From assembly GCF_900111835.1 (NCBI RefSeq), contig NZ_FOJP01000005.1, positions 62,001 to 126,000 on the forward strand: a stretch of DNA of 64,000 bases, read 5' to 3'. The DNA comes from Metapseudomonas otitidis. Its GTDB lineage: Bacteria; Pseudomonadota; Gammaproteobacteria; Pseudomonadales; Pseudomonadaceae. Each line of letters opens with the position of its first letter. Within the stretch, counting starts at the first letter, position 1. Positions 19,866 through 29,030 of this stretch are shown in pieces. Under the pieces are notes generated by a model that saw only the letters and a program-made list of their open reading frames with translations, did not search any database and was not told the origin of the DNA. Both the position numbers and the translations under genes were made by a program.

Positions 19866-20067
19866 ACAGCTCCCGTCATTACACGAGGAATTTGAACCCA
19901 CCGAGCGCCCAGGGGCGGGGCAGGCAAACGCAAATCGGGCCGGAAGCGAGGCCTCCAGCCCGATAGAACATTGCACAACTTGGGACACGAATCGATGGCA
20001 GATTGCCACCGATTGCTGACCTCCGTTCGAGCAGGAGGCCCAGCGCTGTCGCCCGTGCGCCCCTCAA

Positions 20068-21024
20068 TTACTGGGGCGCCGGACTGCCAGCGGTACCCGC
20101 CGAACGCATAGACAACGCGACGCGCTCTGCAGTTCCCACAGGAATTTCACCTACGACGGTGACCATCACATCCCCATCTGCCGTGCTCAGTCGACGGGAT
20201 ACCGCCACAGTAGGCCCGAGCTCGTAGGGCACGATGTCCTCCACCCGCGCGCCGTGCAGCGGCTCGAGGAAGACCGAGAAGCGCGCCAGGCCATCGCCAT
20301 AGAGCAGGCAGGCCACGGTATCGGATGACGCCGGGCTGCGGCGCTGGGTCGAACTGGAGAGACTGAAGCCTGGCGGCAACCAATCGGAGCGCCAGCCACT
20401 GGCCTGCTCCGCCGGTGCCTCGGAGAAGCTCACCGACTGGCAATCGGCCCCCGGCTGAAGTTCGGCATCGTCCGGACGGACCGTTTCGAGCTGGGTGAAC
20501 TGGAAGCGCTCCAGCAGCCCCCCCTTGTCATTGAGCATCAGCGACTTGAGCGGCAGGCCGGTCTCGCGATCCAGATGAAGCTCGAAGCCATAGCGGTGCT
20601 GGTCACGCGGCACCAGACTCAAGACCACGGCAGGACGCCCGGCAACACGGGATTCACCCACCACGCTGATCTCGTAGGACTTGGCGATCTGCGCCGCATC
20701 CAGGTCGCGCGCGGGCCACAGCTGGCCACCCATCTGGTCGGCAAGGGCGCCACTGACACACTGCGTCCTGCCGTCCACCCGCACGACCTCCTGGGCCGGG
20801 CCATCGAGCTGCTGCAGGCGCTCACGTACCTGGCCGGCATCAACCCGATGCCAGACCTGGTGAGTGGAAAAACTGCCGCTGCGTTCGTAGACGAATGTTC
20901 CCTGGAAATTCTGCTGCTGCTCGGCCTGGGCAATACGCTTCAGCCAATCCTGGGGTTCGGCGGCGTGGGCGGCCTGAGCCAGCCATCCGCCGCCGAGCAG
21001 CAAGAAGAGTGGTAGTGCGCGCAT
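20068..21024 (-). CDS. mucB: MucB (RseB homologue), envelope-stress sensor
   Basis: 318 residues with a signal peptide (to about AAHAAEPQDW) and the two-domain MucB/RseB fold: an N-terminal LolA-like lipid-binding domain (QNFQGTFVYERSG) and a C-terminal domain with SDWLPPGFSLS. It binds the periplasmic tail of MucA and shields it from proteolysis until lipid or LPS signals release it. It lies nine bases after mucA. The family usually has about 316 residues. Confidence 0.95.
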   Translation of the reverse strand: MRALPLFLLLGGGWLAQAAHAAEPQDWLKRIAQAEQQQNFQGTFVYERSGSFSTHQVWHRVDAGQVRERLQQLDGPAQEVVRVDGRTQCVSGALADQMGGQLWPARDLDAAQIAKSYEISVVGESRVAGRPAVVLSLVPRDQHRYGFELHLDRETGLPLKSLMLNDKGGLLERFQFTQLETVRPDDAELQPGADCQSVSFSEAPAEQASGWRSDWLPPGFSLSSSTQRRSPASSDTVACLLYGDGLARFSVFLEPLHGARVEDIVPYELGPTVAVSRRLSTADGDVMVTVVGEIPVGTAERVALSMRSAGTAGSPAPQ

Positions 21025-21033
21025 GGATACTGC

Positions 21034-21615
21034 TCAGCGGCTCTCCAGACTGGCAGCGCGTGCATAGGGCAGCGCGCTCTCGGAGCCGCTCATGGCGGCC
21101 TGTTGGGCGTGCTGGCGCAGGTAGGCCGGCAGGCGCTGGTCATGCCAGCCCGACGGCGCAGCCGAACCTTGCGGCAGTACACGCGGGGACTCGACGCTGT
21201 AACCCGCCAGTACCGCATCCTTGTTGGCCTGGGGCGCAGTGATCAGGGGCTGCACGCCACCTTGCTGGGCCAGTTGGCGGGCGCCCACCTCGTCCTGGTT
21301 GTACAGGCGCACACCGGCCAGCACAGCGACAGTCACCGATGCAGCGACTGCCAGGCGACCCAGGGTCCGCCAGGGACCCTTGGTAGCGGCAGCCGGCGCA
21401 GCCTCTTCCGCCAGCGCTGCGGATACCGCCGCCGCAATGTCGAGACGGGGCTCGAGCAGCTCCTTGTGCATCACGGCACGGGCTATCTGGTAGCGCGACC
21501 ACGTGGCACGGATCTCCTCATCACCGCTGGAGGCGAGCACTCGGCGCAACTCCAGTTCATCCGCTTCGTTATCCATCACCGCGGACAGCGATTCATGCAG
21601 GGCTTCACGACTCAT
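21034..21615 (-). CDS. mucA: Anti-sigma factor MucA
   Basis: 193 residues, intact. The cytoplasmic N-terminal AlgU-binding part begins MSREALHESLSAVMDNEADE; a single membrane span lies at about residues 84-103 (LGRLAVAASVTVAVLAGV); the periplasmic tail ends ALPYARAASLESR. It holds AlgU at the membrane until regulated proteolysis. No truncation of the mucA22 type is present, so the strain is not a mucA-type mucoid by this gene. It follows algU by 32 bases. Confidence 0.96.
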   Translation of the reverse strand: MSREALHESLSAVMDNEADELELRRVLASSGDEEIRATWSRYQIARAVMHKELLEPRLDIAAAVSAALAEEAAPAAATKGPWRTLGRLAVAASVTVAVLAGVRLYNQDEVGARQLAQQGGVQPLITAPQANKDAVLAGYSVESPRVLPQGSAAPSGWHDQRLPAYLRQHAQQAAMSGSESALPYARAASLESR

Positions 21616-21647
21616 GGCGATTCCTCTCTATTGCTGTCGCCGCTGTC

Positions 21648-22229
21648 TCAGGATTCCTGCAGCAAGGGCTGCAGGGCTTTATCGATCGCTTCTCGCGCCC
21701 TGAAAATACGCGAGCGAACCGTACCAACCGGACACTGCATGACGCTGGCGATGTCCTCGTAACTCAGACCATCGAATTCACGCAACGTCAGCGCCGTACG
21801 CAAATCCTCGGGCAACTGCTGGATGGTTCGATGGACCGTACCCTCGATCTCGTCCCGCAGCAGCGAGCGCTCGGGCGATTCGTTGTCCTTGAGGGCATGA
21901 TCGCCATCGTAGAACTCCGCATCCTCCGCACTCACATCACTATCCGGAGGACGCCGACCACGCGCCACCAGATGGTTCTTCGCCGTGTTGATGGCGATGC
22001 GGTACAGCCAGGTATAGAAAGCACTGTCACCGCGGAAATTACCGAGCGCACGATACGCCTTGATGAAGGCTTCCTGAGCGACATCCTGGGCTTCCTGGGT
22101 GTCGTGCACGAACCGCACGATCAACCCGAGGATCTTGTGCTGATACTTCAGCACCAAGAGATCGAAAGCCCTCTTATCGCCTCGCTGCACCCGCTCGACC
22201 AGTTGCTGATCCTGTTCCTGGGTTAGCAT
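21648..22229 (-). CDS. algU: RNA polymerase sigma factor AlgU (sigma-E type)
   Basis: 193 residues, the standard length, nearly identical to PAO1 AlgU as remembered. Region 2 spans about 20-90 (FVHDTQEAQDVAQEAFIKAY, FYTWLYRIAINTAKNHL) and region 4 about 130-185 (LREFDGLSYEDIASVMQCP). It directs envelope-stress and alginate transcription. First gene of the algU-mucA-mucB-mucD operon. An AlgU-type promoter lies about 260 bases upstream, consistent with autoregulation. Confidence 0.97.
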   Translation of the reverse strand: MLTQEQDQQLVERVQRGDKRAFDLLVLKYQHKILGLIVRFVHDTQEAQDVAQEAFIKAYRALGNFRGDSAFYTWLYRIAINTAKNHLVARGRRPPDSDVSAEDAEFYDGDHALKDNESPERSLLRDEIEGTVHRTIQQLPEDLRTALTLREFDGLSYEDIASVMQCPVGTVRSRIFRAREAIDKALQPLLQES

Positions 22230-22603
22230 GGATACTCCTCGTTGGAGCTCGAGGGGTACCGCGCCGCCCAGTGGACCGGCTTGCCAAGATAGACTCGGGC
22301 GTTACGCAAAAGTTCTCCCCTCCAAGCAAGCTTCCTGCAAGACCGTTTCCTTCTTGCACGGAATCACGCAGCAGGGTTCAACCGCTGCTGCGCGGATAAT
22401 TTATTCGCCTGATTTGCCGCAGCCAGAGGAGCAGGAAGCCCCTCGCGGCACAACTCGCCAAGCACGTCACTTCATGTGCGACACACCTAAGAAAGCGGGG
22501 GGCAATGGAAAGTTCCCACGATTTATTCGGCGACCATGAACGCGCTATTGTGCCGACCACCCCCTCTATATACTAGGGGCCGCCTTCCCGCGGGATCCCC
22601 GAC
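22230..22603. other. Divergent algU/nadB promoter region
   Basis: 374 bases without a gene. It carries the AlgU-type promoter (22488-22515, minus strand) and so a leader of roughly 250 bases for algU. The nadB promoter must lie in the right half. No further gene or hairpin is convincing. Confidence 0.6.
22488..22515 (-). promoter_or_regulatory. AlgU-dependent promoter of algU
   Basis: On the minus strand GAACTT (22515-22510) and TCTTA (22492-22488) are separated by 17 bases, matching the AlgU consensus GAACTT-N16/17-TCTGA except for the G. The -35 is preceded by GG, as in many known AlgU promoters. Confidence 0.75.
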
Positions 22604-24220
22604 ATGAGCCAACACTTCCAGCACGATGTACTGGTGATCGGCAGCGGCGCCGCCGGCCTCACCCTTGCGCTGACACTGCCCTCCCACCTGCGCATCGCCG
22701 TCCTCAGCAAGGGCGACCTGTCCCAGGGCTCGACCTTCTGGGCCCAGGGGGGCGTCGCTGCCGTCCTGGACGACACCGACACCGTCGATTCCCATGTCGA
22801 GGACACCCTCATCGCCGGGGCCGGGCTCTGCCGCGAGGATGCCGTCCGCTTCACCGTCGAGCACAGTCGCCAGGCCATCCAGTGGCTGATCGACCAGGGC
22901 GTGCCCTTCACCCGCGAGGACGAGAGCGCCCGCGAAGACGGCGGCTTCCAGTTCCACCTCACCCGCGAGGGCGGGCACAGCCACCGGCGCATCATCCATG
23001 CCGCCGACGCCACCGGTGCCGCCATCTTCAACACCCTGCTGGCGCGCGCCCGGCAATGCCCCAACATCGAACTGCTGGAGCAGCATGTCGCCGTCGACCT
23101 GATCACCGAACGCAAGCTCGGCCTGCCCGGCCAGCGCTGCCTCGGTGCCTACGTGCTGAACCGCAGCAGCGGCGAGGTCGACACCTACGGCGCGCGCTTC
23201 ACCGTGCTCGCCTCCGGCGGCGCAGCCAAGGTCTACCTCTACACCAGCAACCCCGACGGTGCCTGCGGTGATGGCATCGCCATGGCCTGGCGGGCCGGCT
23301 GCCGGGTGGGCAACCTGGAGTTCAACCAGTTCCACCCCACCTGCCTCTACCACCCGCAGGCCAAGAGCTTCCTGATCACCGAAGCGGTGCGCGGCGAAGG
23401 CGGCCTGCTGCGCCTGCCCAGCGGCGAGCGCTTCATGCAGCGCTTCGACCAGCGTGCCGAACTGGCCCCGCGCGACATCGTCGCCCGCGCCATCGACCAC
23501 GAGATGAAGCGCCTGGGCATCGACTGCGTCTACCTGGACATCAGCCACAAGCCCGCCGAGTTCGTGAAGAGCCACTTCCCCACGGTCTACGAGCGCTGCC
23601 TGGGCTTCGGCATCGACATCACCCGCCAGCCCATCCCCGTGGTACCCGCCGCCCATTACACCTGCGGCGGCGTGGTGGTGGACCGCCACGGCCACACCGA
23701 TGTCCCCGGCCTCTACGCCATCGGCGAGACCAGCTTCACCGGCCTGCACGGCGCCAACCGCATGGCCAGCAACTCCCTGCTGGAGTGCTTCGTCTACGCC
23801 CGCTCCGCCGCCGAGGACATGCTCGGCCAGATGGAGCAGATACCCGTTCCCGAAAGCCTGCCCACCTGGGACGCCAGCCAGGTCACCGACTCGGACGAGG
23901 ACGTGATCATCGCGCACAACTGGGACGAACTGCGGCGATTCATGTGGGACTACGTCGGCATCGTGCGCACCAACAAGCGCCTGCAGCGCGCCCAGCACCG
24001 GGTGCGCCTGCTGCTCAGCGAGATCGACGAGTTCTACTCCAACTACAAGGTCAGCCGTGACCTCATCGAGCTGCGCAACCTGGCCCAGGTAGCGGACCTG
24101 ATCATCCGCTCGGCCATGCAGCGCAAGGAATCCCGGGGCCTGCACTACACCCTGGACTACCCCGACACCCTGCCCGAAGCCCACGACACTATTCTGGCGC
24201 CGCCCACCTTTGGCGACTGA
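22604..24220 (+). CDS. nadB: L-aspartate oxidase
   Basis: 538 residues, the family length. FAD-binding [16 protein letters not shown] (about 10-25), succinate-dehydrogenase-like capping domain with the [14 protein letters not shown] stretch, and active-site motifs [15 protein letters not shown] and THGAN-like [14 protein letters not shown]. It oxidises aspartate to iminoaspartate for quinolinate and NAD synthesis. It is divergent from algU and its 3' end overlaps the convergent ygfX-like gene by 32 bases. Confidence 0.97.
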   Translation: MSQHFQHDVLVIGSGAAGLTLALTLPSHLRIAVLSKGDLSQGSTFWAQGGVAAVLDDTDTVDSHVEDTLIAGAGLCREDAVRFTVEHSRQAIQWLIDQGVPFTREDESAREDGGFQFHLTREGGHSHRRIIHAADATGAAIFNTLLARARQCPNIELLEQHVAVDLITERKLGLPGQRCLGAYVLNRSSGEVDTYGARFTVLASGGAAKVYLYTSNPDGACGDGIAMAWRAGCRVGNLEFNQFHPTCLYHPQAKSFLITEAVRGEGGLLRLPSGERFMQRFDQRAELAPRDIVARAIDHEMKRLGIDCVYLDISHKPAEFVKSHFPTVYERCLGFGIDITRQPIPVVPAAHYTCGGVVVDRHGHTDVPGLYAIGETSFTGLHGANRMASNSLLECFVYARSAAEDMLGQMEQIPVPESLPTWDASQVTDSDEDVIIAHNWDELRRFMWDYVGIVRTNKRLQRAQHRVRLLLSEIDEFYSNYKVSRDLIELRNLAQVADLIIRSAMQRKESRGLHYTLDYPDTLPEAHDTILAPPTFGD

Positions 24221-24641
24221 AACGCAGCTGCACCCGCAGGCGCCGATGCCAATCGGCGTCCATCGCATCGGCCGGCACGCAGAGCCCCTGGGCCCAGGGG
24301 CGACCCGGCTGGCGATAGACCAGCAGCACCGCCAGGGGTAGCGCCAGGCTGTCCGGCGACAGTTGCACAGGCAGCCATTCGCCATCCCGGCGCAGCAACG
24401 CCAGCCCATCCGCAGACAGGCGCAACCCGAGGATCGCCGAAGGCGCCGTCAGCAGAATGCGCCGGGGCAGCAACCAGGCCGCATGGCCAGCGCACAGCAG
24501 CACACCGAGCAGGCGCACCCAGGCCGGACACTCGGCCGTCGCCAGCGCCACCAGGCACAGCACTAGAAGGAAGAGGTAGATCGCCAGCAGGCGCCGCGAC
24601 GGGCGCCAGTGACATTCGAAGGGACTACTTGGGCTGGACAC
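24189..24641 (-). CDS. YgfX-like (CptA) inner-membrane protein
   Basis: 150 residues. The N-terminus [20 protein letters not shown] and two adjacent hydrophobic spans (about 17-57) match the YgfX/CptA family, followed by a cytoplasmic part with [16 protein letters not shown]. In E. coli the partner is SdhE, and YgfX has been described as a toxin acting on cytoskeletal proteins. Here it overlaps sdhE by 17 bases and nadB by 32 bases tail to tail. The toxin role is not established in Pseudomonas. Confidence 0.8.
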   Translation of the reverse strand: MSSPSSPFECHWRPSRRLLAIYLFLLVLCLVALATAECPAWVRLLGVLLCAGHAAWLLPRRILLTAPSAILGLRLSADGLALLRRDGEWLPVQLSPDSLALPLAVLLVYRQPGRPWAQGLCVPADAMDADWHRRLRVQLRFSRQRWAAPE

Positions 24642-24879
24642 GGTCCAGGATCATTTTCACGATGCGCCGCAGGTCCGCATCTTCCGGCTCGCCGCGCTGC
24701 ATGAACCAACCGAACATGTCCTGGTCCTCACATTCCAGCAGCTTGCGGTAACGGGCCTGGTCGGCCTCGTCGAGGTGCGGGTACGCCTCCTGCACGAAGG
24801 GGACCAGCAGCACATCCAGCTCCAGCATGCCGCGGCGGCTGTGCCAGAAGAGTCGGTTCAGTTCAGTTGCGTCGGCCAT
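24625..24879 (-). CDS. sdhE: Succinate dehydrogenase assembly factor SdhE
   Basis: 84 residues from the ATG at 24879 (frame open to 24945). It carries the RGM motif ([14 protein letters not shown]) needed for attaching FAD to SdhA, and the [11 protein letters not shown] stretch of the family. Covalent flavinylation of SdhA and FrdA is the known role. It is cotranscribed with the overlapping ygfX-like gene. Confidence 0.92.
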   Translation of the reverse strand: MADATELNRLFWHSRRGMLELDVLLVPFVQEAYPHLDEADQARYRKLLECEDQDMFGWFMQRGEPEDADLRRIVKMILDRVQPK

Positions 24880-24999
24880 CGGGGTGCCTCCAGTAAACAG
24901 GCGCGCAGTATAACGGCACGGACGCCGGCCGGCACCCGCTGACAAGCCGCCGACCGGGCTCTATGATGACGCCCCGGACACCCTTTCCAGCGATATCCC

Positions 25000-25941
25000 A
25001 TGGCTGAAACCGCATTCTTCTGCCCGCTCACCCACGAAGGCATCATCGCCGTCCGTGGCGTGGACGCCGCCAAGTTCCTCCAGGGCCAGGTCACCTGCAA
25101 CCTCGCCTACCTCAACGACACCACCACCAGCCTCGGCGCCCGCTGCACCCCCAAGGGGCGCATGGTCTCCAGCTTCCGCATCCTGCCCGAAGGCGACGGC
25201 TACCTGCTCGCCCTCGACGCCCAGCTGCTGGACGTGCAACTCGCCGACCTGAAGAAATACGCCGTGTTCTCCAAGGCCACCCTGGCCGACGAGAGCGCCA
25301 CCTGGGTGCGCTTCGGCCTGGCCCAAGGCGACGCCGTGCTGGCCGCACTGGGCCTTGACCTGCCAGCCGAAGCCGGCACCGTCGTACGCGCCGAGGGCCG
25401 CATCGCCCTGCGCCTCTCCGACGGCCGCGCCGAACTCTGGGCAGCGGCTGGCGAAGCCGACAGCCTGCGCGCCCACCTCGCCGCCCACCTGCCAGAGGCC
25501 CCGCTCGATGCCTGGCTGCTGGCCCAGGTGCGCGCCGGGGTCGGCCAGGTCTTCGCCGCCACCCGCGAGCTGTTCATCCCGCAGATGATCAACCTCCAGG
25601 CAGTCGGCGGCGTCAGCTTCAAGAAAGGGTGCTATACCGGGCAGGAGATCGTCGCCCGCATGCAGTACCTGGGCAAACTCAAGCGCCGCCTGCAGCGCCT
25701 GGCCCTGCCCGAAGGCGAACGCCCGGCCCCCGGCCTCGAACTCTGTTCCCCCGTTCACCAGAGCAGCGTCGGCGAAGTGGTGCTGGCCGCCCCGGCGGAA
25801 CAGGGCTACGAACTCCTCGCCGTGCTCCAGGAAGACGCGGTCAACGACGGACGGATCCACCTGGGCGCCATCGACGGCCCCGTGCTGAACCTGCTCGACC
25901 TCCCCTACACGCTGGACGCCGACCGCGAGATCCAGCGCTGA
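25000..25941 (+). CDS. ygfZ: Folate-binding protein YgfZ
   Basis: 313 residues with the GcvT-like folate-binding fold and the family signature KKGCYTGQEIVAR (about 208-220) that includes the conserved Cys. YgfZ acts with tetrahydrofolate in making or repairing some Fe-S enzymes. It is divergent from sdhE; the 120 bases between hold both promoters. Confidence 0.93.
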   Translation: MAETAFFCPLTHEGIIAVRGVDAAKFLQGQVTCNLAYLNDTTTSLGARCTPKGRMVSSFRILPEGDGYLLALDAQLLDVQLADLKKYAVFSKATLADESATWVRFGLAQGDAVLAALGLDLPAEAGTVVRAEGRIALRLSDGRAELWAAAGEADSLRAHLAAHLPEAPLDAWLLAQVRAGVGQVFAATRELFIPQMINLQAVGGVSFKKGCYTGQEIVARMQYLGKLKRRLQRLALPEGERPAPGLELCSPVHQSSVGEVVLAAPAEQGYELLAVLQEDAVNDGRIHLGAIDGPVLNLLDLPYTLDADREIQR

Positions 25942-25979
25942 GGGCCGGTCCAACCGCCTACAACGCCTAGAGAGCCCCC

Positions 25980-26816
25980 ATGAGCAAGCTTGCCGAGAAA
26001 GTCCAGGAAGACCTGATCCGCGCCATCGACAACGATGAGCTGGTGCTGCCCACCCTGCCCGAAGTGGCGCTGAAGGTGCGCGAAGCCGCGGAAGACCCCG
26101 ACGTGAGCATTCCCGCCCTGTCCAAGGTGATCGGCAACGACGCCGCCCTCACCGCCCGCATCATCAAGGTGGTGAACAGCCCGCTGCTGCGCACCAACAA
26201 GGAAATCACCGACCTGCAGATGGCCATCAGCCGCCTCGGCATCAACTACACCTGCAACCTCGCCACGGGCCTGGCCATGGAACAGATGTTCCAGGCCACC
26301 TCCGACGTGGTCGACCGCAAGATGCGCGAAGTCTGGAACAAGAGCACCGAGATCGCCGGCATCTGCCACGTCCTCTGCCGCCACTACACCCGCCTCGCGC
26401 CGGACCAGGCCACCCTCGCCGGCCTGGTGCACCAGATCGGCGTGCTGCCGATCCTCACCTACGCCGAAGAACACTACGAACTGCTGGCCGACTCCATCAG
26501 CCTCAACCACGTGATCGAGCGCATCCACCCGATCATCGGCGACCGCATCCTCAAGGCCTGGGAATTCCCCGCCCCGATCGCGCAGATCCCCAGCCAGTAC
26601 CTGGATTTCACCCGCAACTCCCCCAAGGTCGACTACGTGGACATCGTCCAGGTCGCCACCCTGCAGAGCTACCTGGGCAGCGAGCACCCCTACACCCAGC
26701 TCGACTGGAGCCAGGTCCCCGCCTTCGCCAAGCTCGGCCTCGACCCGCAGGTCGACATGCAGGCCGACGAGGACCTCTCCGCCGCCATGGAAGCGGCCAT
26801 GAGCATGCTGCAGTGA
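25980..26816 (+). CDS. HDOD-domain signalling protein
   Basis: 278 residues, almost all an HDOD domain (about 20-220: LPTLPEVALKVREAAEDPDVSIPALSKVI, LAGLVHQIGVLPILTYAEEH). The HD-type metal residues are degenerate, as usual in HDOD proteins, so nuclease or phosphodiesterase activity is not expected. No partner domain is fused. It starts 38 bases after ygfZ and may be cotranscribed. Confidence 0.88.
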   Translation: MSKLAEKVQEDLIRAIDNDELVLPTLPEVALKVREAAEDPDVSIPALSKVIGNDAALTARIIKVVNSPLLRTNKEITDLQMAISRLGINYTCNLATGLAMEQMFQATSDVVDRKMREVWNKSTEIAGICHVLCRHYTRLAPDQATLAGLVHQIGVLPILTYAEEHYELLADSISLNHVIERIHPIIGDRILKAWEFPAPIAQIPSQYLDFTRNSPKVDYVDIVQVATLQSYLGSEHPYTQLDWSQVPAFAKLGLDPQVDMQADEDLSAAMEAAMSMLQ

Positions 26817-26877
26817 TCTAACGGGCGCGCCATCCCTGTCTAGACTCCCTGCATACATGGAGTACCGGACCCGACGG

Positions 26878-27633
26878 ATGCGCGCCCTCTTCCTTCTCTT
26901 CGCCCTCGCCTTCGGCAGCCTCGCCGCCGCTGAAGACGTGCGCCTCACCAACGGTGAATGGGCGCCCTACCTCGGCGCCACGCTGCCGCACCAGGGCGTG
27001 GCCTCGCGCATCGTCGCCGAAGCCTTCGCCCTGGAGGGCGTCACCGTCCACTGGGAGTTCTACCCCTGGGCCCGCGCCCTGCGCCTGGCCGAGAAAGGCG
27101 AGCGCCACGGCACCGCCATCTGGCTGCGCACGGCCGACCGCGAGCGGGATTTCTACGTCAGTGATCCGGTGATCGAGAGCGGCTACGTGCTGTTCCACCG
27201 CAAGGACACCGCCCTCGACTGGCAGAGCGTGGAGGACCTCCGGCAGCACCGCCTGGGCGCCACCATCGGCTACGACTACGGCGAGGCCTTCCAGCGTGCC
27301 GAGCAGGACGGCCGCCTGCGCGTGCAGCGCCTGGCCGCCGAGGAACAGGGCCTGCGCATGCTCCTGGCCGGCCGCATCGACGTGTTCCCCATGGACAAGG
27401 TGGTCGGCATCGCCAACCTGCAGCAAGGCTTCAGCCGCGAGGAACGCAGCCGCCTCACCTTCCACCCCCGGCCCCTGCGCAGCGACACCATGCACCTGCT
27501 GCTGTCCCGCTCGGTGCCCGGCAACGAACAGCTCATGGCGCGCTTCAACCAGGGCCTGGCGCAACTGCGCGAAAGCGGCAAGGTCGCCCGCTACCTGCTC
27601 GAAGCCGAACAGCCGCTGAGCGCCCTGCACTGA
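26878..27633 (+). CDS. Periplasmic substrate-binding protein (SBP family 3-like)
   Basis: 251 residues from the ATG at 26878 (an in-frame ATG at 26857 is possible). A signal peptide (MRALFLLFALAFGSLAAA) is followed by a type-II periplasmic binding fold: VRLTNGEWAPYLGATLPHQG, WARALRLAEKG, RLGATIGYDYGEAF. No ABC permease genes adjoin it, so it may be a stand-alone sensor or orphan binding protein. The ligand is unknown. It converges on tctE with 11 bases between. Confidence 0.8.
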   Translation: MRALFLLFALAFGSLAAAEDVRLTNGEWAPYLGATLPHQGVASRIVAEAFALEGVTVHWEFYPWARALRLAEKGERHGTAIWLRTADRERDFYVSDPVIESGYVLFHRKDTALDWQSVEDLRQHRLGATIGYDYGEAFQRAEQDGRLRVQRLAAEEQGLRMLLAGRIDVFPMDKVVGIANLQQGFSREERSRLTFHPRPLRSDTMHLLLSRSVPGNEQLMARFNQGLAQLRESGKVARYLLEAEQPLSALH

Positions 27634-27644
27634 TGGCAGGCCGT

Positions 27645-29030
27645 TCAGGCCGGCGGAAAGCTCACCCGCACCCGCAACCCACCCGCGCCGCCGTCGTGCA
27701 GGCTGATCTCGGCCATGTGCGCCCGGCAGATCTCGCCGACGATGGCCAGGCCCAGCCCGGCCCCGCTGGCCTGGGCCGTACGCCGGTAGAAACGCTCGAA
27801 CACCCGCTCGCGCTCTTCCGGCGGAATGCCGCTGCCCTCGTCCTCCACCTCCAGCACCGCCGGCGCCATCACCCGCAGGGTCACGCTGGCGCCCTTGGGC
27901 GTATGGGCCAGGGCGTTGTCCACCAGGTTGCTGAGCAGCTCGTTGAGCAGCGTCGGCTCGCCCATCACCCAGGCGCTGTCCTCGGCCTCCAGCGCCAGGG
28001 CGATGCCCCGCGCGTGAGCCAGGGGCGCCAGGGCCATCCCCAGCTCACGGGCCAGGGCACCCAGCTCGATGCGCTCGGCACCGCCCTCGGCAATCGCCCG
28101 CGCCCCGCTCTCGATGCGGGCCAGGGAGAGCAACTGGTTGGCCAGGTGGGTCAGCCGGTCGGTGTTCGCCGCGCTTTCCTCCAGGGTCCGGCGCCAGGCG
28201 GCCGGGTCCTGCTCGCGCAGGCCCAGCTCGATCCGCGCCTTCAGGGCCGCCAGGGGCGTGCGCAACTCGTGGGAGGCGTCAGCGATGAAGTCCGCCTGGC
28301 GCTGGAACAGCCCGCGCAGGCGCTCGGTGAACCGGTTGAGCGCATCCACCAGCGGCTTGAGCTCGCTCTGCACCACCACCACCGGCAACGGGCGCATGTC
28401 GTCCGGCTGGCGCTCCTCCACCGCCGAACGCAGCTGGTTGAGCGGGCGCATCGCCGCACTCACCGCCAGCCACACCAGCCCCAACGCCGCCAGGGACATC
28501 AGCGCCAGGCGCCACAGCGTATCCACCAGCAGCCCCCGGGCCAGGCGCTCGCGGGCCTCCTCGGTCTCCGCCACGCGGATTTCCGCCATGCCGTTGATGC
28601 TCGCCTCGCTCACCGGGCGCAGCAGGCTCACCACCCGCACGTCCACCCCGCCGTAGTTGGCGTCGTAGAAGCGCGCCAGGGCCGGGTAGTCATCGGTGCG
28701 CGGTGTGCCCGGCGGCGGGCCGGGCAGGTTCTCGTAGCCGGAGACCAGCTTCCCCTCGATGTCGGTCACCTGGTAGAAGATCCGCCCCGCGCTGTCGTAG
28801 GCGAAGGTGTCCAGCGCCACATAGGGCACATCGGCCTTGAGCCGGCCGTCGGCCTCGTAGAGCCCGGCGGAAATGGCCCGGGCCGACGCCAGCAGGGTGC
28901 GGTCATAGGCGGTGTCCGCCGCCTGGCGGGCATTGAAGTAGGCACTCAGGCTGCCGAGCACCAGCAGCACCGCCAGCAGCAGCGCCAGCCGCCGCAGCAG
29001 CCGCCCGCGCAGGCTTCCCGACTCACGCAT
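27645..29030 (-). CDS. tctE: Sensor histidine kinase TctE
   Basis: 461 residues: N-terminal membrane span (about 10-30), periplasmic domain (about 31-165), second span (about 168-192), HAMP-like linker, dimerisation domain with the phosphoacceptor His in DASHELRTPLAALKARIE, and an ATPase domain (NLVDNALAHTP, EDEGSGIPPEERE, GAGLGLAIV). It senses tricarboxylates outside the cell and phosphorylates TctD. The start overlaps the tctD stop by eight bases. The opdH-tctCBA genes are divergent and are its expected targets. Confidence 0.93.
   Translation of the reverse strand: MRESGSLRGRLLRRLALLLAVLLVLGSLSAYFNARQAADTAYDRTLLASARAISAGLYEADGRLKADVPYVALDTFAYDSAGRIFYQVTDIEGKLVSGYENLPGPPPGTPRTDDYPALARFYDANYGGVDVRVVSLLRPVSEASINGMAEIRVAETEEARERLARGLLVDTLWRLALMSLAALGLVWLAVSAAMRPLNQLRSAVEERQPDDMRPLPVVVVQSELKPLVDALNRFTERLRGLFQRQADFIADASHELRTPLAALKARIELGLREQDPAAWRRTLEESAANTDRLTHLANQLLSLARIESGARAIAEGGAERIELGALARELGMALAPLAHARGIALALEAEDSAWVMGEPTLLNELLSNLVDNALAHTPKGASVTLRVMAPAVLEVEDEGSGIPPEERERVFERFYRRTAQASGAGLGLAIVGEICRAHMAEISLHDGGAGGLRVRVSFPPA

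Noticed and set aside
21034-21615. A mucoidy-type mucA truncation
   Set aside because: The frame is complete at 193 codons with a normal periplasmic tail.
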